From the NCBI RefSeq assembly GCF_000758925.1, contig NZ_JRNC01000036.1, forward strand, positions 1 through 64,000: 64,000 bases of DNA, in the 5' to 3' direction. Source of the stretch: Prevotella sp. S7-1-8 (lineage in GTDB: Bacteria; Bacteroidota; Bacteroidia; Bacteroidales; Bacteroidaceae). The notes under the pieces are model-generated. The model was given only the letters and a program-made list of their open reading frames with translations. It made no database searches and was not told where the DNA came from. Below are positions 51,331-59,931 of the stretch, one piece after another. Each line of letters begins with the position of its first letter. Within the stretch, counting starts at the first letter, position 1. The position numbers were made by a program, and so were the translations under genes.

Positions 51331-51919
51331 TGTAACTTATTAATATATCATTCACTTTCGTGGCTAAATCTCTAAACGGCGGGTTGAATCGCATATCATC
51401 GTTGTACTTCTTCAACAAGTGCAACATGGATGAATGGTCGCGGTGGACATATTGCGCAATCTTCGTCAACTTCATCTTCATTGCCCGGCAATGGTGAACG
51501 AATATCATGCGCGCATAAAACCCATCACGCTTGCGCGACTTAGTGATATAATCCGAAAACTTCAAGCCTATAACTTCGTGGATGGCGTTTTGGATGCGCA
51601 TCACGTTCTGGTTTTCACGGGCAAAGATGGATTCAAACCAAATGTCCTTTCCAAGACGAAAGGCGATGTCGTATTCAATGCCCGCGCCCGTGCTTCCCGT
51701 CCAATTGTCCATCATGTAAATGGCATCACAACCAAACAACAATTTGATGCCCTTGACCATGTGCGATTCCCAAGATGCCTTTTCGTCACACAACCCAAAT
51801 TCCAACGGGTTCACAACTTCAAACCCAATTGATTCAAGCAACGCTTGCGAATTGGCGAACCGTTGCTTTGCTTCTTCGATTGGCAAGCCCGAAATCTTGC
51901 CCGATACATAAATTTTCAT
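51317..51919 (-). CDS. DUF4406 domain fused to a DnaA domain IV-like module
   Basis: 200 residues. Residues 1-105 match DUF4406, a nucleoside deoxyribosyltransferase-like fold (MKIYVSGKISGLPIEEAKQRF, DAIYMMDNWTGSTGAGIEYDIAFRLGK). Residues 130-200 resemble DnaA domain IV: ARMIFVHHCRAMKMKLTKIAQYVHRDHSSMLHLLKKYND, with the DHSS-x-LH signature that reads DnaA boxes. The protein lies between the Rha gene and the methyltransferases. It may bind origin-like DNA or steer host initiator sites. The combination is unusual and the role is inferred. Confidence 0.75.
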   Translation of the reverse strand: MKIYVSGKISGLPIEEAKQRFANSQALLESIGFEVVNPLEFGLCDEKASWESHMVKGIKLLFGCDAIYMMDNWTGSTGAGIEYDIAFRLGKDIWFESIFARENQNVMRIQNAIHEVIGLKFSDYITKSRKRDGFYARMIFVHHCRAMKMKLTKIAQYVHRDHSSMLHLLKKYNDDMRFNPPFRDLATKVNDILISYNAKI

Positions 51920-52695
51920 TGGCTTTTCTTCCTCTCTGCATTATAGATGAATTTATTGATGAAATATTCCTTGCCTTTTCCCGTCACCATCGTTCGCGTG
52001 GTGGTCATCACTTCATCCGTCCGTGGGTTTGTCCACGTTTGCGGTTTCAGTTCAAACAAGCCAAGGTCAAGGGCTTTTTGTGTTGGCTGGTTTCGTGCCG
52101 TTCCAACGCTGCACAAATAATCGTTGTCGCGCAACCATTGGAAAAGCCGGATTTCCCCGAAATCCACGCCGTTTTGTTTCAGAATCTTTGCAAGTTCATC
52201 AATCCCGCACGATGACGGGGAATTGATGATGGCGGTCGCGAATGCCACTTTCGGGGCTTGTGCTTCAATCTGCTTTTGTTGGCTTTCGATTGTTTCCGCC
52301 TGTTCCGCCGCAAGGCGCAAAGCCTGTGCGAACGTTTGAGGAATCGCCGGGGATGCTGGCGCAAGTTCCTTTATTGTTTCCTCCATCTTGTTGAATGCGT
52401 TGATGAATGCCACCTTGAATGCCATCGCCTTTTCTCCGGTCAATGACATCGTAAGCAAGGAAAAGCCATCGCGGTTCATCAAGAACATGGGTTGCCGCTT
52501 CCCTTGTGCATCCGTGTATGTGGTTTCGGCAAACCAATGTTCGTTGGCTAAATTTTGAGCCGACCCCATGATGTTGCGGATGGACTTCATTATGTTCTTG
52601 TGCATCTTGCCGAACACCTGTGCAACCTTGACGGAATCGGTCACGGGCGTTCCCTTTTGCGTTTTGTAAACGCTTGATTGGATGATTTCATTCAT
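51916..52695 (-). CDS. Rha-family phage antirepressor
   Basis: 259 residues. The N-terminal Rha (pRha) domain is clear: TDSVKVAQVFGKMHKNIMKSIRNI, then YTDAQGKRQPMFLMNRDGFSLLTMSLTGEKAMAFKVAFINAFN. The C-terminal half looks like a KilAC/ANT-type module (LRLAAEQAETIESQQKQIEAQAPKVAFATAI, RLFQWLRDNDYLCSVG, EYFINKF). Such proteins regulate phage lytic-lysogenic choice by acting against repressors. It overlaps the next gene by four bases. Confidence 0.88.
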   Translation of the reverse strand: MNEIIQSSVYKTQKGTPVTDSVKVAQVFGKMHKNIMKSIRNIMGSAQNLANEHWFAETTYTDAQGKRQPMFLMNRDGFSLLTMSLTGEKAMAFKVAFINAFNKMEETIKELAPASPAIPQTFAQALRLAAEQAETIESQQKQIEAQAPKVAFATAIINSPSSCGIDELAKILKQNGVDFGEIRLFQWLRDNDYLCSVGTARNQPTQKALDLGLFELKPQTWTNPRTDEVMTTTRTMVTGKGKEYFINKFIYNAERKKSQ

Positions 52696-52726
52696 AATTG
52701 TAAATTTTCATTGTTAGTAATCCAAA

Positions 52727-53479
52727 TCAAAGTTTGCGGCGGTCTTTGCCCTTTATCACAAGATAGTTGCACATTTCTTGCAATCGGCTTGATACGCGGT
52801 CGCCATACCGTTCTTTGAGGATTTCGCCGCCCATCCTCAAATTCGATGTGATGAAAGTCATTTCGGCGTGCATATCACCCCGGTATTCGATGATGTAACG
52901 CACCACGTCAAGACGGTTGCCCATGTAAAGCGTTTCCGGCGGTTCGTTGCCAAGGTCTTGAATGGCAAGCATCGGCGCGGTCTTGTATTGCTGAATGTTG
53001 CCGGATTCCGCCCACACGTCACACAAGCCATCGGCGCGTATTGTGCGCCAATACAACGGGCGCGGGTCGTTGTCGGTATGCCATAAAACCTTGATTCCGA
53101 TGGCTTGGATGTACGCTTGCATGATTTCCATGCACCACGTTTTGCCCGTTCCGGCGTTTCCGGCGATATAGATTCCGCGTTTCAGTCTGCCGGGGATGAC
53201 TTGTCCCGATACAGGGTCAAGACACTTCATTGACGTGTCGCAATGCGCCCATTTGATGAAATTTTCAAATGCAAATCGGTTTTCATCGTCAATGACGAAC
53301 GCCGGATTCCGGCTTTTTCCGATTGCTTCAATTATCTTCATCGCGTTGTCAAGGTCGTACCAACCCGGCTTTGTGTATTGGTAACGCTGGAATCCGGAAA
53401 ACATATCGCGTTGCCGAATCGCGTTCAACACCTGTTCGATGCTTGGCATTGTCGGTTTCTTGTTCTCGTTGTTCACCAT
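52727..53479 (-). CDS. DnaC-like replication ATPase (helicase loader)
   Basis: 250 residues. Walker A RGIYIAGNAGTGKTWCMEI near residue 110, Walker B-like MLAIQDLGNEP near residue 165, then MTFITSNLRMGGEILKERYGDRVSSRLQEM with the sensor region and arginine finger typical of DnaC/IstB-like AAA+ proteins. It likely loads the replicative helicase at the phage origin. It overlaps the upstream DUF4373 gene by seven bases, a common pair in Bacteroidales phages. Confidence 0.85.
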   Translation of the reverse strand: MVNNENKKPTMPSIEQVLNAIRQRDMFSGFQRYQYTKPGWYDLDNAMKIIEAIGKSRNPAFVIDDENRFAFENFIKWAHCDTSMKCLDPVSGQVIPGRLKRGIYIAGNAGTGKTWCMEIMQAYIQAIGIKVLWHTDNDPRPLYWRTIRADGLCDVWAESGNIQQYKTAPMLAIQDLGNEPPETLYMGNRLDVVRYIIEYRGDMHAEMTFITSNLRMGGEILKERYGDRVSSRLQEMCNYLVIKGKDRRKL

Positions 53480-54330
53480 TCTTCGTTTGTTCTTTTATCG
53501 TTTCCGCCGGGGCGGTCTATATAGTTGCCATCTTCAACCTTGCGCCAATTGGTCGCGTTCGTGAATATCCATCGGAATGTACACCATTTCCCTCTTTTGC
53601 AGAAATCGGATGCGTTGACGGTTTGGAATATCGCCTTGATGCGCTGGTATGCCGTTTCCGGGTCTTTTGCGGTCATCATTTCGCCGAACCTTTGCCGAAT
53701 CTTGCGTTTGTCATCATCAGCAAGGGAACGTGGTTGTGGGAATGACGGGCATTGTTCTTTCCATAATGCCAACAATCTTGAATAATCAACCGAAAATTCC
53801 TTTTTTTGCTCCGGCGCGTCAACGAAAGTTGACGTATCTACGTTAGTAGATATATTATTCTTTTCTTTTCTTTCCTTTTCTTTATGTTCTGCATTTGCAT
53901 TGCTTGTGCTTTGCGTTTGTATTGCTTGTGTATCTCCGGACGTTTCTTCATTACCATCTTGAATTGCCGCTTTCCGTTGATTGTCAAGGTTTTGCCGCCA
54001 TCTTTCGATTGCCGCTTGCTTGCGTTTGTCGGAAATATCCTTTCGCTTGTCTAAACGCTTCAAAACACTATCCGACCACATATTTTCACCATCATTGGCG
54101 AATAATCCGTAATTGTTCACAAGTCGCTCAACGGTCTTGCAATCCACGTGCAATGCAAATGCAATGCTTTTGCAGTAACGCAATGGCAACGTTCCGCCTT
54201 GCTCATATAGTTGTTCGATGATACACCAATAAATGCCGATGCCCTCAACGCCCAATTCAATCAACACGTCTTGCAACTTGGGGTCGTTTCTCGCGTTGTA
54301 ATCATGCTGGAAATAATATGAATCTTTCAT
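53473..54330 (-). CDS. DUF4373 replication protein (initiator-like)
   Basis: 285 residues. The N-terminal part (YYFQHDYNARNDPKLQDVLIELGVEGIGIYWCIIEQLYEQGG) is the DUF4373 winged-helix signature found in phage replication proteins. A low-complexity linker follows, and the C-terminal DnaD-like part has ARLLALWKEQCPSFP-type segments and MMTAKDPETAYQRIKAIF. It probably recognises the phage origin and recruits the DnaC-like ATPase encoded next. Confidence 0.82.
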   Translation of the reverse strand: MKDSYYFQHDYNARNDPKLQDVLIELGVEGIGIYWCIIEQLYEQGGTLPLRYCKSIAFALHVDCKTVERLVNNYGLFANDGENMWSDSVLKRLDKRKDISDKRKQAAIERWRQNLDNQRKAAIQDGNEETSGDTQAIQTQSTSNANAEHKEKERKEKNNISTNVDTSTFVDAPEQKKEFSVDYSRLLALWKEQCPSFPQPRSLADDDKRKIRQRFGEMMTAKDPETAYQRIKAIFQTVNASDFCKRGKWCTFRWIFTNATNWRKVEDGNYIDRPGGNDKRTNEEW

Positions 54331-54397
54331 GCCGAATGCGTTTTAATGGCTTTCCCGCCACCCAACCGGATGGAAAGGCGGCGGGGTTGCCTTGTTG

Positions 54398-55132
54398 TTA
54401 GATTTCGATGATTGCGATTTCCGGGGCAATCTCTTTGATTGCTTCAAGTTCCTTGTCAATCGCGGTGTCACGCAATGTTTCAAGCGTTTCTTCCGCACCC
54501 GGCGACATCAACACGAATGCAACGTTGCGTCCGTCAATCTTGGCGAATGTTTCCACCTCCAAGTTCTCTTTGTCGCCACCCTTGAAAACAGGGATTGAAA
54601 GCGTGAACGATTCCGGCAAGCTGGAATTGACCACTTGGGCGAAATTGTCCGTTCGGTCGCCGTTCTCCTTGATGCTTCTTTCGATGGCGTTGTTCACGGT
54701 TGCCGTGAAATTCTTGCAAGCCGAAACTAAGGTCATGTTTGCGTTCTTGTCCGCAAAGAACGCGCGGTTCATCTTGCAGAACATCGAAAATTCAAACGGC
54801 GACCACACCTTGCCCGTGTTGATGCCAAATTCAATGAACTTGGGATGGAATCGCAATGTTCCCTTGATTGTGCCGCGTGTGTATTCATCGGATTCGTTCA
54901 CCACAAGTTCGATAGAGATGTTCTCGCGGTCAACGATGATGTGGCAATTCTTCTGCTCAAATTGTCCGGCGTTGATACGCTTCTTCAAGAACCCCACGGG
55001 TGCGCCGATTGTTCCGTTGATTTCCATCTTAACCGGGGCTTTCGGGTCAAGAACTTTGGGTGCTGCACCCTCGCGGATGATGATTTCATTCATTCCCGGT
55101 GCAAGATTGATGTTCATTTTCTCGTTGTTCAT
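54398..55132 (-). CDS. Conserved phage protein, possibly DUF2303-like
   Basis: 244 residues, no signal. Features: INGTIGAPVGFLKKRINAGQFEQKNCHIIVDRENISIELVVNES, a beta-rich centre, and RFHPKFIEFGINTGKVWSPFEFSMFCKMNRAFF. This resembles my memory of DUF2303 proteins in early regions of temperate phages, though not firmly. It is followed by the coiled-coil gene (3 bases). Role unknown; position is among replication genes. Confidence 0.55.
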   Translation of the reverse strand: MNNEKMNINLAPGMNEIIIREGAAPKVLDPKAPVKMEINGTIGAPVGFLKKRINAGQFEQKNCHIIVDRENISIELVVNESDEYTRGTIKGTLRFHPKFIEFGINTGKVWSPFEFSMFCKMNRAFFADKNANMTLVSACKNFTATVNNAIERSIKENGDRTDNFAQVVNSSLPESFTLSIPVFKGGDKENLEVETFAKIDGRNVAFVLMSPGAEETLETLRDTAIDKELEAIKEIAPEIAIIEI

Positions 55133-55135
55133 ATT

Positions 55136-55591
55136 TTAATCGTTTGTGCCATCCTTTACGGCGGCGGTGTTCATATATTGTGCGTTCATAAATAGTGTTG
55201 GCTGCAACTCTTCGGCGGTTGCCGGGCGCATTTCCACAAGGTCGCCATCGCGGTTGTAATACTCCGTCATCTTGGCATCGCGGTCGGTGAAACGATAACA
55301 AACTTCGTTCACACATTCGGCTTTCGCCTTGATGTTGGAAACCATGTTTTCGCGTGCCTCTTTCAAGGGCTTCAAGCGTTCGGCGTACTCCTTTTTGATT
55401 TCCTTAATCTCGTTTTCGATTTCGGAAATCTCAATGGAAACGTTCACAAGTTTCTCTTTGTGTCCTTGCAGTTCTTCCGGGGTGTACGCTTTCATGTAAC
55501 CCTTGTTCTCACACGCATCCGCGTTGTCCTTGATGAACTGTTCACGCTGGATTGGGTTGGCAATATCCTTGCCCATTGTCTTGTTGTTCAT
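55136..55591 (-). CDS. Coiled-coil phage protein of unknown function
   Basis: 151 residues with a central coiled coil (HKEKLVNVSIEISEIENEIKEIKKEYAERLKPLKEARENM) and a small C-terminal strand-rich part (VCYRFTDRDAKMTEYYNRDGDLVEMRPATAEELQ). The start lies nine bases after a TGTTTCACTATAAAACA palindrome. No family recognised. It follows the remote DGR target gene in the same direction. Confidence 0.6.
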   Translation of the reverse strand: MNNKTMGKDIANPIQREQFIKDNADACENKGYMKAYTPEELQGHKEKLVNVSIEISEIENEIKEIKKEYAERLKPLKEARENMVSNIKAKAECVNEVCYRFTDRDAKMTEYYNRDGDLVEMRPATAEELQPTLFMNAQYMNTAAVKDGTND

Positions 55592-55599
55592 TGTTACTT

Positions 55600-55616
55600 T
55601 GTTTTATAGTGAAACA
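55600..55616. promoter_or_regulatory. Phage palindrome between the remote DGR target and the coiled-coil gene
   Basis: TGTTTTATAGTGAAACA (plus strand) belongs to the same palindrome family as the late-promoter sites. It lies nine bases before the ATG at 55591 and two bases before the 55619 stop, with no -7 box in between. Confidence 0.5.
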
Positions 55617-55618
55617 CA

Positions 55619-56236
55619 TTACAAGAAAACCTTGTTGTAAAGGTCGGCGAATTGCTTGCCGAATTGCGCGGCGCGCGCGGACGATTTGAAGCAAAGCCGA
55701 GAACCGATATTCGCATTCGTAGGCGAGTAATACGTATTCGCGCACACGAACCCCGCATCATCCTTGTCATACACGAACCAAGGAAAACACTTGTCTTGTT
55801 CCCAATCCGAGAAATCGGGTACAAAGCCATCTTCCTTGTTCCATGCCTGTGCGATGGTGAACAACTTGTTCAAGGCAATCAATGCTTCAATGTGCTTGGG
55901 GTTGATGTCGGTCACAAGTCTTGCGACATCTTCAAGCTGGACAACGTTTCCGGAAAGAATCTTCTTTGCAACGGTAAAGTCCGCGTTCGGCTTGCCGCCA
56001 AGGGCTTTTCTTGCGCTCTCAAAGTCCGTGATAACTTCGTTCACTTCCGTGCATTCAACTTCTTCAAGGGCGAAATCAAACGGCGACAAATAATCGTCAT
56101 CGTCAACGTCCAAATCTTCGTTGTGGTCGCAAATGTAGTCCATCAAGGTTTCCCCGGCTTCTTTGCGTGATTCGTGGATGGCTTGCATTTCGCTTTGCTC
56201 GCTTCCATCCGCGTTTTTGATAATGTACTTTTTCAT
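55619..56236 (-). CDS. Remote DGR target, early-region protein with C-terminal variable repeat
   Basis: 205 residues. The N-terminal 140 residues are acidic and helical (ADGSEQSEMQAIHESRKEAG, NPKHIEALIALNKLFTIAQAW). The C-terminal part begins FVPDFSDWEQDKCFPWFVYDKDD and then carries the variable stretch AGFVCANTYYSPTNANIGSRLCF, nearly the same as in the structural variable protein at 18046-19359. After the repeat it continues for 22 residues (KSSARAAQFGKQFADLYNKVFL). No signal or membrane segment. It lies between the MBL-fold and coiled-coil genes in the early block, so it is likely cytoplasmic. A DGR target outside the virion genes would diversify an internal binding protein; this is inferred from the repeat. 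Confidence 0.75.
   Translation of the reverse strand: MKKYIIKNADGSEQSEMQAIHESRKEAGETLMDYICDHNEDLDVDDDDYLSPFDFALEEVECTEVNEVITDFESARKALGGKPNADFTVAKKILSGNVVQLEDVARLVTDINPKHIEALIALNKLFTIAQAWNKEDGFVPDFSDWEQDKCFPWFVYDKDDAGFVCANTYYSPTNANIGSRLCFKSSARAAQFGKQFADLYNKVFL
55689..55758 (-). repeat. DGR variable repeat 2 (VR2), about 38 kb from the template
   Basis: 70 bases matching the 3' two thirds of the template repeat at 17864-17973. After the G tract there are six differences, all at template adenines (A to G twice, A to T four times). It carries the same target-type 3' end, TCTCGGCTTTGCTT, as VR1. No other copy of the conserved segment was seen in the window. Confidence 0.88.
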
Positions 56237-56248
56237 TTTTCTTTGTTG

Positions 56249-56989
56249 TTAAAATGGTGACTTGTTGAAATTGATAGTCATTCCCGAACGGGCAACGGTG
56301 ACAATCTTGTGTGTCAAGTCCGCGATTCCTTGCTGGAACTCAACGGCGTTTGAATTGCCATCGGAAAGGTGAATCAACACGATGTTGTGGACTTCTGAAA
56401 GGTCGTTCGCTTGCAATATCTCCTTGCACGTTTCAAAGCTGCAATGGCTTTTCATCGTTCTTGCCCGCAACTTTGCCGGAATCAACCCGGCTTCCACGTT
56501 GGCATCCAAGATGTCTTGGCGATAGTTGCACTCAATAAGAATGTTGTTCAAACCATCGAACGTGTATTGCAGATAATATGTGTCGGTCGCGAATAACACC
56601 GTGCCACATTCGGGATGCGCTATCAGAAACCCGAAAGGCTGGGCGGCATCGTGTTCGGTGTCAAATGGTAAAACACCGAAATTTCCTATTTTGTGCAACA
56701 CGTTTTCGGTCATTGCGTGTGCCAATGGATGCGATGCCAACCCAAGGGCGTTTCTTGTACCGTCTGACATATAGCAAGGAATCATGGCATCAAGGCAACG
56801 TTTGACGTGCTTTGCATGGTCGCCGTGTTCGTGCGATATGATACAAGCCTTGATTCGTGTGATGTCGAAATCAACCGCCTTTTGTACGTTTTTGAAAGCG
56901 ATTCCACATTCAATCATCAACGCTTCTTTGCCATTGTCAAGCAAGTAACAATTGCCCTTGCTGGATGAACCCAATATTTTCAATTCCAT
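56249..56989 (-). CDS. MBL-fold metallohydrolase
   Basis: 246 residues. The metal-binding motif SHEHGDHAKH (about residue 53) and further histidines and aspartate (DTEHDA, FATDTYYL, LIHLSDGNSNA) mark a metallo-beta-lactamase fold enzyme. In many temperate phages an MBL-fold protein lies beside RecT and may act as a nuclease in recombination. Here it directly follows RecT. The substrate is inferred from this context. Confidence 0.85.
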   Translation of the reverse strand: MELKILGSSSKGNCYLLDNGKEALMIECGIAFKNVQKAVDFDITRIKACIISHEHGDHAKHVKRCLDAMIPCYMSDGTRNALGLASHPLAHAMTENVLHKIGNFGVLPFDTEHDAAQPFGFLIAHPECGTVLFATDTYYLQYTFDGLNNILIECNYRQDILDANVEAGLIPAKLRARTMKSHCSFETCKEILQANDLSEVHNIVLIHLSDGNSNAVEFQQGIADLTHKIVTVARSGMTINFNKSPF

Positions 56990-57009
56990 TTGCCTTTCGG
57001 TTTAAGTGA

Positions 57010-57966
57010 TTAAAACCCCGGATTTGGGGCGTTATTTGCGTTTTCCGCCACTTTCGCGTTATCGGTGGGCGTTTCCCTTGTCGCGTTATTATCGTGGTTT
57101 ATTTCGCCCGTTTCCGGCTTTTCGCTTCCCGTACCAAGTGAAATGCGTTTCTTGTTCGCATTTGCTTCCTTTTCGGCGGAAACTTCACTTGCGGTTACAT
57201 CCTCATATTCGGTGTAAATGTCCTGTTGTTCCTCAACGGTACGCATACCCATCGAAAGTTCTGGCGCATAAGCGTTTGTCCACATGGACGCGGCGCGATA
57301 CATCAACATTTGCTTTGTCATAGTTTGCCACTTTGAACCGCTTTTTGTGTACCAACCCTCTTGAATCGCAAGCCGGATTGAAACCGGGGATGATTCCAAA
57401 ATTCCGTCCGAACCACGCTTGGTTGTGTATGCAACACATTCGATTTCGTGGATGTTCTTTCCATCGAATTGTTTCTTTACGGATTCCTTGCAACGCTTTT
57501 GTTGATTCCAAACATAATCGGTGTAATCAACCATTCCCAACGCGCCCTTGTCCGTGAAACGGAATTGCAATGGTTCAAAGCGACCGCACGAATTGACGGT
57601 TGCAATCAAGAACTTGGATGACCATGATGGGCGACCATAAATCACCGCCATGTTCTGCATAACCATCAACGGGCTTGCGCCAATGCGCGTTGCCACCTCA
57701 ACGGCAATCATGCAATTTGCAATCGCCTTGGTTTTGATTGCCGTGTTTTCCGCCCTTATAGCCTTGATGGTTTCTTCATTTGCTCCGGGTGGGATAGGCT
57801 TCAAAGTCGCCTTGTAATTCTCCGGAACAAGGTCGGATGATGCAAAGAAACTGCAAACACGTTGCATGGTTTCAAATTGTACCGGGTCAAAGAAATTGAA
57901 CGCCGGGGTTGTTGTGGCTGGCTGCATTACAACCGCGCCACCATTCGGTTTTTGTAATTCGTTCAT
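57010..57966 (-). CDS. recT: RecT-family single-strand annealing protein
   Basis: 318 residues. RecT core: AIANCMIAVEVATRIGASPLMVMQNMAVIYGRPSWSSKFLIATVNSCGRF, followed by EGWYTKSGSKWQTMTKQMLMYRAASMWTNAYAPELSMGMRTVEE. The C-terminal 70 residues are a low-complexity tail. It anneals complementary ssDNA in phage recombination. Its ATG overlaps the stop of the SMC-like ATPase gene by four bases (ATGA), so the two are translationally coupled. Confidence 0.9.
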   Translation of the reverse strand: MNELQKPNGGAVVMQPATTTPAFNFFDPVQFETMQRVCSFFASSDLVPENYKATLKPIPPGANEETIKAIRAENTAIKTKAIANCMIAVEVATRIGASPLMVMQNMAVIYGRPSWSSKFLIATVNSCGRFEPLQFRFTDKGALGMVDYTDYVWNQQKRCKESVKKQFDGKNIHEIECVAYTTKRGSDGILESSPVSIRLAIQEGWYTKSGSKWQTMTKQMLMYRAASMWTNAYAPELSMGMRTVEEQQDIYTEYEDVTASEVSAEKEANANKKRISLGTGSEKPETGEINHDNNATRETPTDNAKVAENANNAPNPGF

Positions 57967-59921
57967 TGTATTGTTAATTTATTGTCGTTTGTCACGACAA
58001 GGTTTATCACTTGCGATTGAACCGGGATTATTTCATTCACCGATTCGCGGTTGTCAATGAATATCGGCGCACATACACCATAGAACGCGCACAAAGCGTT
58101 GATGATGTCAAGTCCGGCATTCACTTGGCTTGCAGTGTTCGCGCTGCCATACGGAACGCCATTGCATAATGGGATGCACGTTTCAACCGGATTGCCATCC
58201 AAGGTGTAATCGAACAACCGGAAAGTCACGAAATGGAACTTGGCGTTGATGCGCTTTTCGCATTCCAAAACCTTTGTCTTGTTGAATTGTTCAACCGTGT
58301 ATTCTTCGCGTTCGATGTCGGCGATTTGCTGGGCAACATCTTTGCCATGTGCTTCAAGGTCGGCAATCTCGTTGTTGCATCTTTCGATTGCGCCACGCTT
58401 GGCAAGACGTGTTGAAACATCGTTGCGCTTGGTCATCCATTCTTTCTTGGATGCTTGCAACGCGCTTGTGTCAACGCCCGTGTTGTCGGTTGTGATGGTC
58501 GCCTTGATGTCGGCAATCTGCTTTTGCAGTTTCACCCATTCCGGGATATTGTCGGGGACAACTTCGGCGGTCGCCTTTTCCGGCAAGGTTTCAAGCGTTG
58601 CTTGTGCGGATTTTATGCGTTCATCCAATCCGTTGTTTTCCTCGCGATACGCGTCAACGGACTTTTGCTTTTCGGCTGCATCCGCTTCAAGTTGCGCAAT
58701 CTTTTCGCCAAGGTGCTTTCCCTTGTTCGTGATGTCGGTCAAGTTGCCCATCTTGGCTTTGTCGAAAACGTCCTTTGCTTTCGCAATCATATCATCCGGC
58801 AATGCTTGTCCGCAATGTGGGCAAGTTGTTTCGCCGGAATACTCCTTGGCGTTCTCCTTGTGCCATGATTCGCGCAACGTGTCTTGTTCTCCCTTGCACT
58901 TGTCAATGTCACGATGGATGCGGGCGATGTCAACTTGTATTGTGGCGCAATTGCGCTTGTTCGTGTCAAGTTGTGATTGCAACGTCTTGATTTCATTGGC
59001 AATCTCGCGGCGTTGTGCGTTGGCTTCAAACGCGGCATCCTGTGCCTTTGTCTTTGCGTCAAACACTACTTGTTGCGCCTGTGTGGTCAACTCGTTCACG
59101 CGGGCTTGCTTGGCTTGTTCCGCTTCATATTGCTTGCGAATCGCCTTGTTCACATCTGCAATCGCGTTGTCGGTGTCGGCGATTTCCTTGTCAATGTCGG
59201 CAAGCTGGGATTCAAGGGCGGCGAAATCTTCCGGTTCTGGCATCATCTTGTGCGTTTGGTCAATACGCGGTTGAATCTGCTTCAATTCCTCATTCAAGCG
59301 TTTCTTGCGCGCTGCCATTTCCTTTTTGTAGTCCGCAAGCGACTTGCCGGATATGGCATCCAACAACTTGACGAAATCGGGGTTGTCCGCGGCGATTTCT
59401 TCATCGGTCACACTTCCGGCAAGCTGGAATAATTGTTCACGCTGCAATTGCCACTTCATGCCGACAAAGAACGCCGGATTGGTTATCATCTTGAAAACGG
59501 ATGAATCAACGATGGCTTGGATGCGCTTGTCATACTCGCCGACATTGACCGGGGTTTCGTTCCACCAACATTCCGTGTGGTTGCCCTTGTACACCTGTTC
59601 AACCTGTCCGCGTGGCTTTACCCAATCTTCAACGAAAGCGCGCTTCAAGGTGATTTCTTCACCATCCACGATGATGACACCCGTCACGCTGCATTCGCAC
59701 TTGTGCAATTCTTCGCCGTTGACACGGGTTTTGATTTCGTAATCCTTGCGGTCGTGCGCGTCCTTGCCGAACAAAAGCCAAATGAACGCGTCAAAATGTC
59801 TTGACTTACCAAGTCCGTTTCCGCCGGAAATGGTCGTGACATCCGGATTGAATGTCGTTGTCCGTTCCTGTTCACCTTTGAAATTGCAAAAGGTGATGGA
59901 TTTCAATGTTACTTGTTTCAT
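57963..59921 (-). CDS. SMC/SbcC/Rad50-like ATPase
   Basis: 652 residues from ATG 59921; a longer frame adds 18 residues but the GCAACA leader sits just before this ATG. N-terminal ATP-binding half: FKGEQERTTTFNPDVTTISGGNGLGKSRHFDAFIW, with Walker A GGNGLGKS. Long coiled coil flanks a zinc-hook-like CPHCGQ motif (in GETTCPHCGQALPDD), as in Rad50/SbcC. The C-terminal half has the closing ATPase segment (NAGLDIINALCAFYGVCAPIFIDNRESVNEII). With RecT and the MBL-fold protein it forms a recombination module. Confidence 0.85.
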   Translation of the reverse strand: MKQVTLKSITFCNFKGEQERTTTFNPDVTTISGGNGLGKSRHFDAFIWLLFGKDAHDRKDYEIKTRVNGEELHKCECSVTGVIIVDGEEITLKRAFVEDWVKPRGQVEQVYKGNHTECWWNETPVNVGEYDKRIQAIVDSSVFKMITNPAFFVGMKWQLQREQLFQLAGSVTDEEIAADNPDFVKLLDAISGKSLADYKKEMAARKKRLNEELKQIQPRIDQTHKMMPEPEDFAALESQLADIDKEIADTDNAIADVNKAIRKQYEAEQAKQARVNELTTQAQQVVFDAKTKAQDAAFEANAQRREIANEIKTLQSQLDTNKRNCATIQVDIARIHRDIDKCKGEQDTLRESWHKENAKEYSGETTCPHCGQALPDDMIAKAKDVFDKAKMGNLTDITNKGKHLGEKIAQLEADAAEKQKSVDAYREENNGLDERIKSAQATLETLPEKATAEVVPDNIPEWVKLQKQIADIKATITTDNTGVDTSALQASKKEWMTKRNDVSTRLAKRGAIERCNNEIADLEAHGKDVAQQIADIEREEYTVEQFNKTKVLECEKRINAKFHFVTFRLFDYTLDGNPVETCIPLCNGVPYGSANTASQVNAGLDIINALCAFYGVCAPIFIDNRESVNEIIPVQSQVINLVVTNDNKLTIQ

Positions 59922-59931
59922 TGTTGCGATA

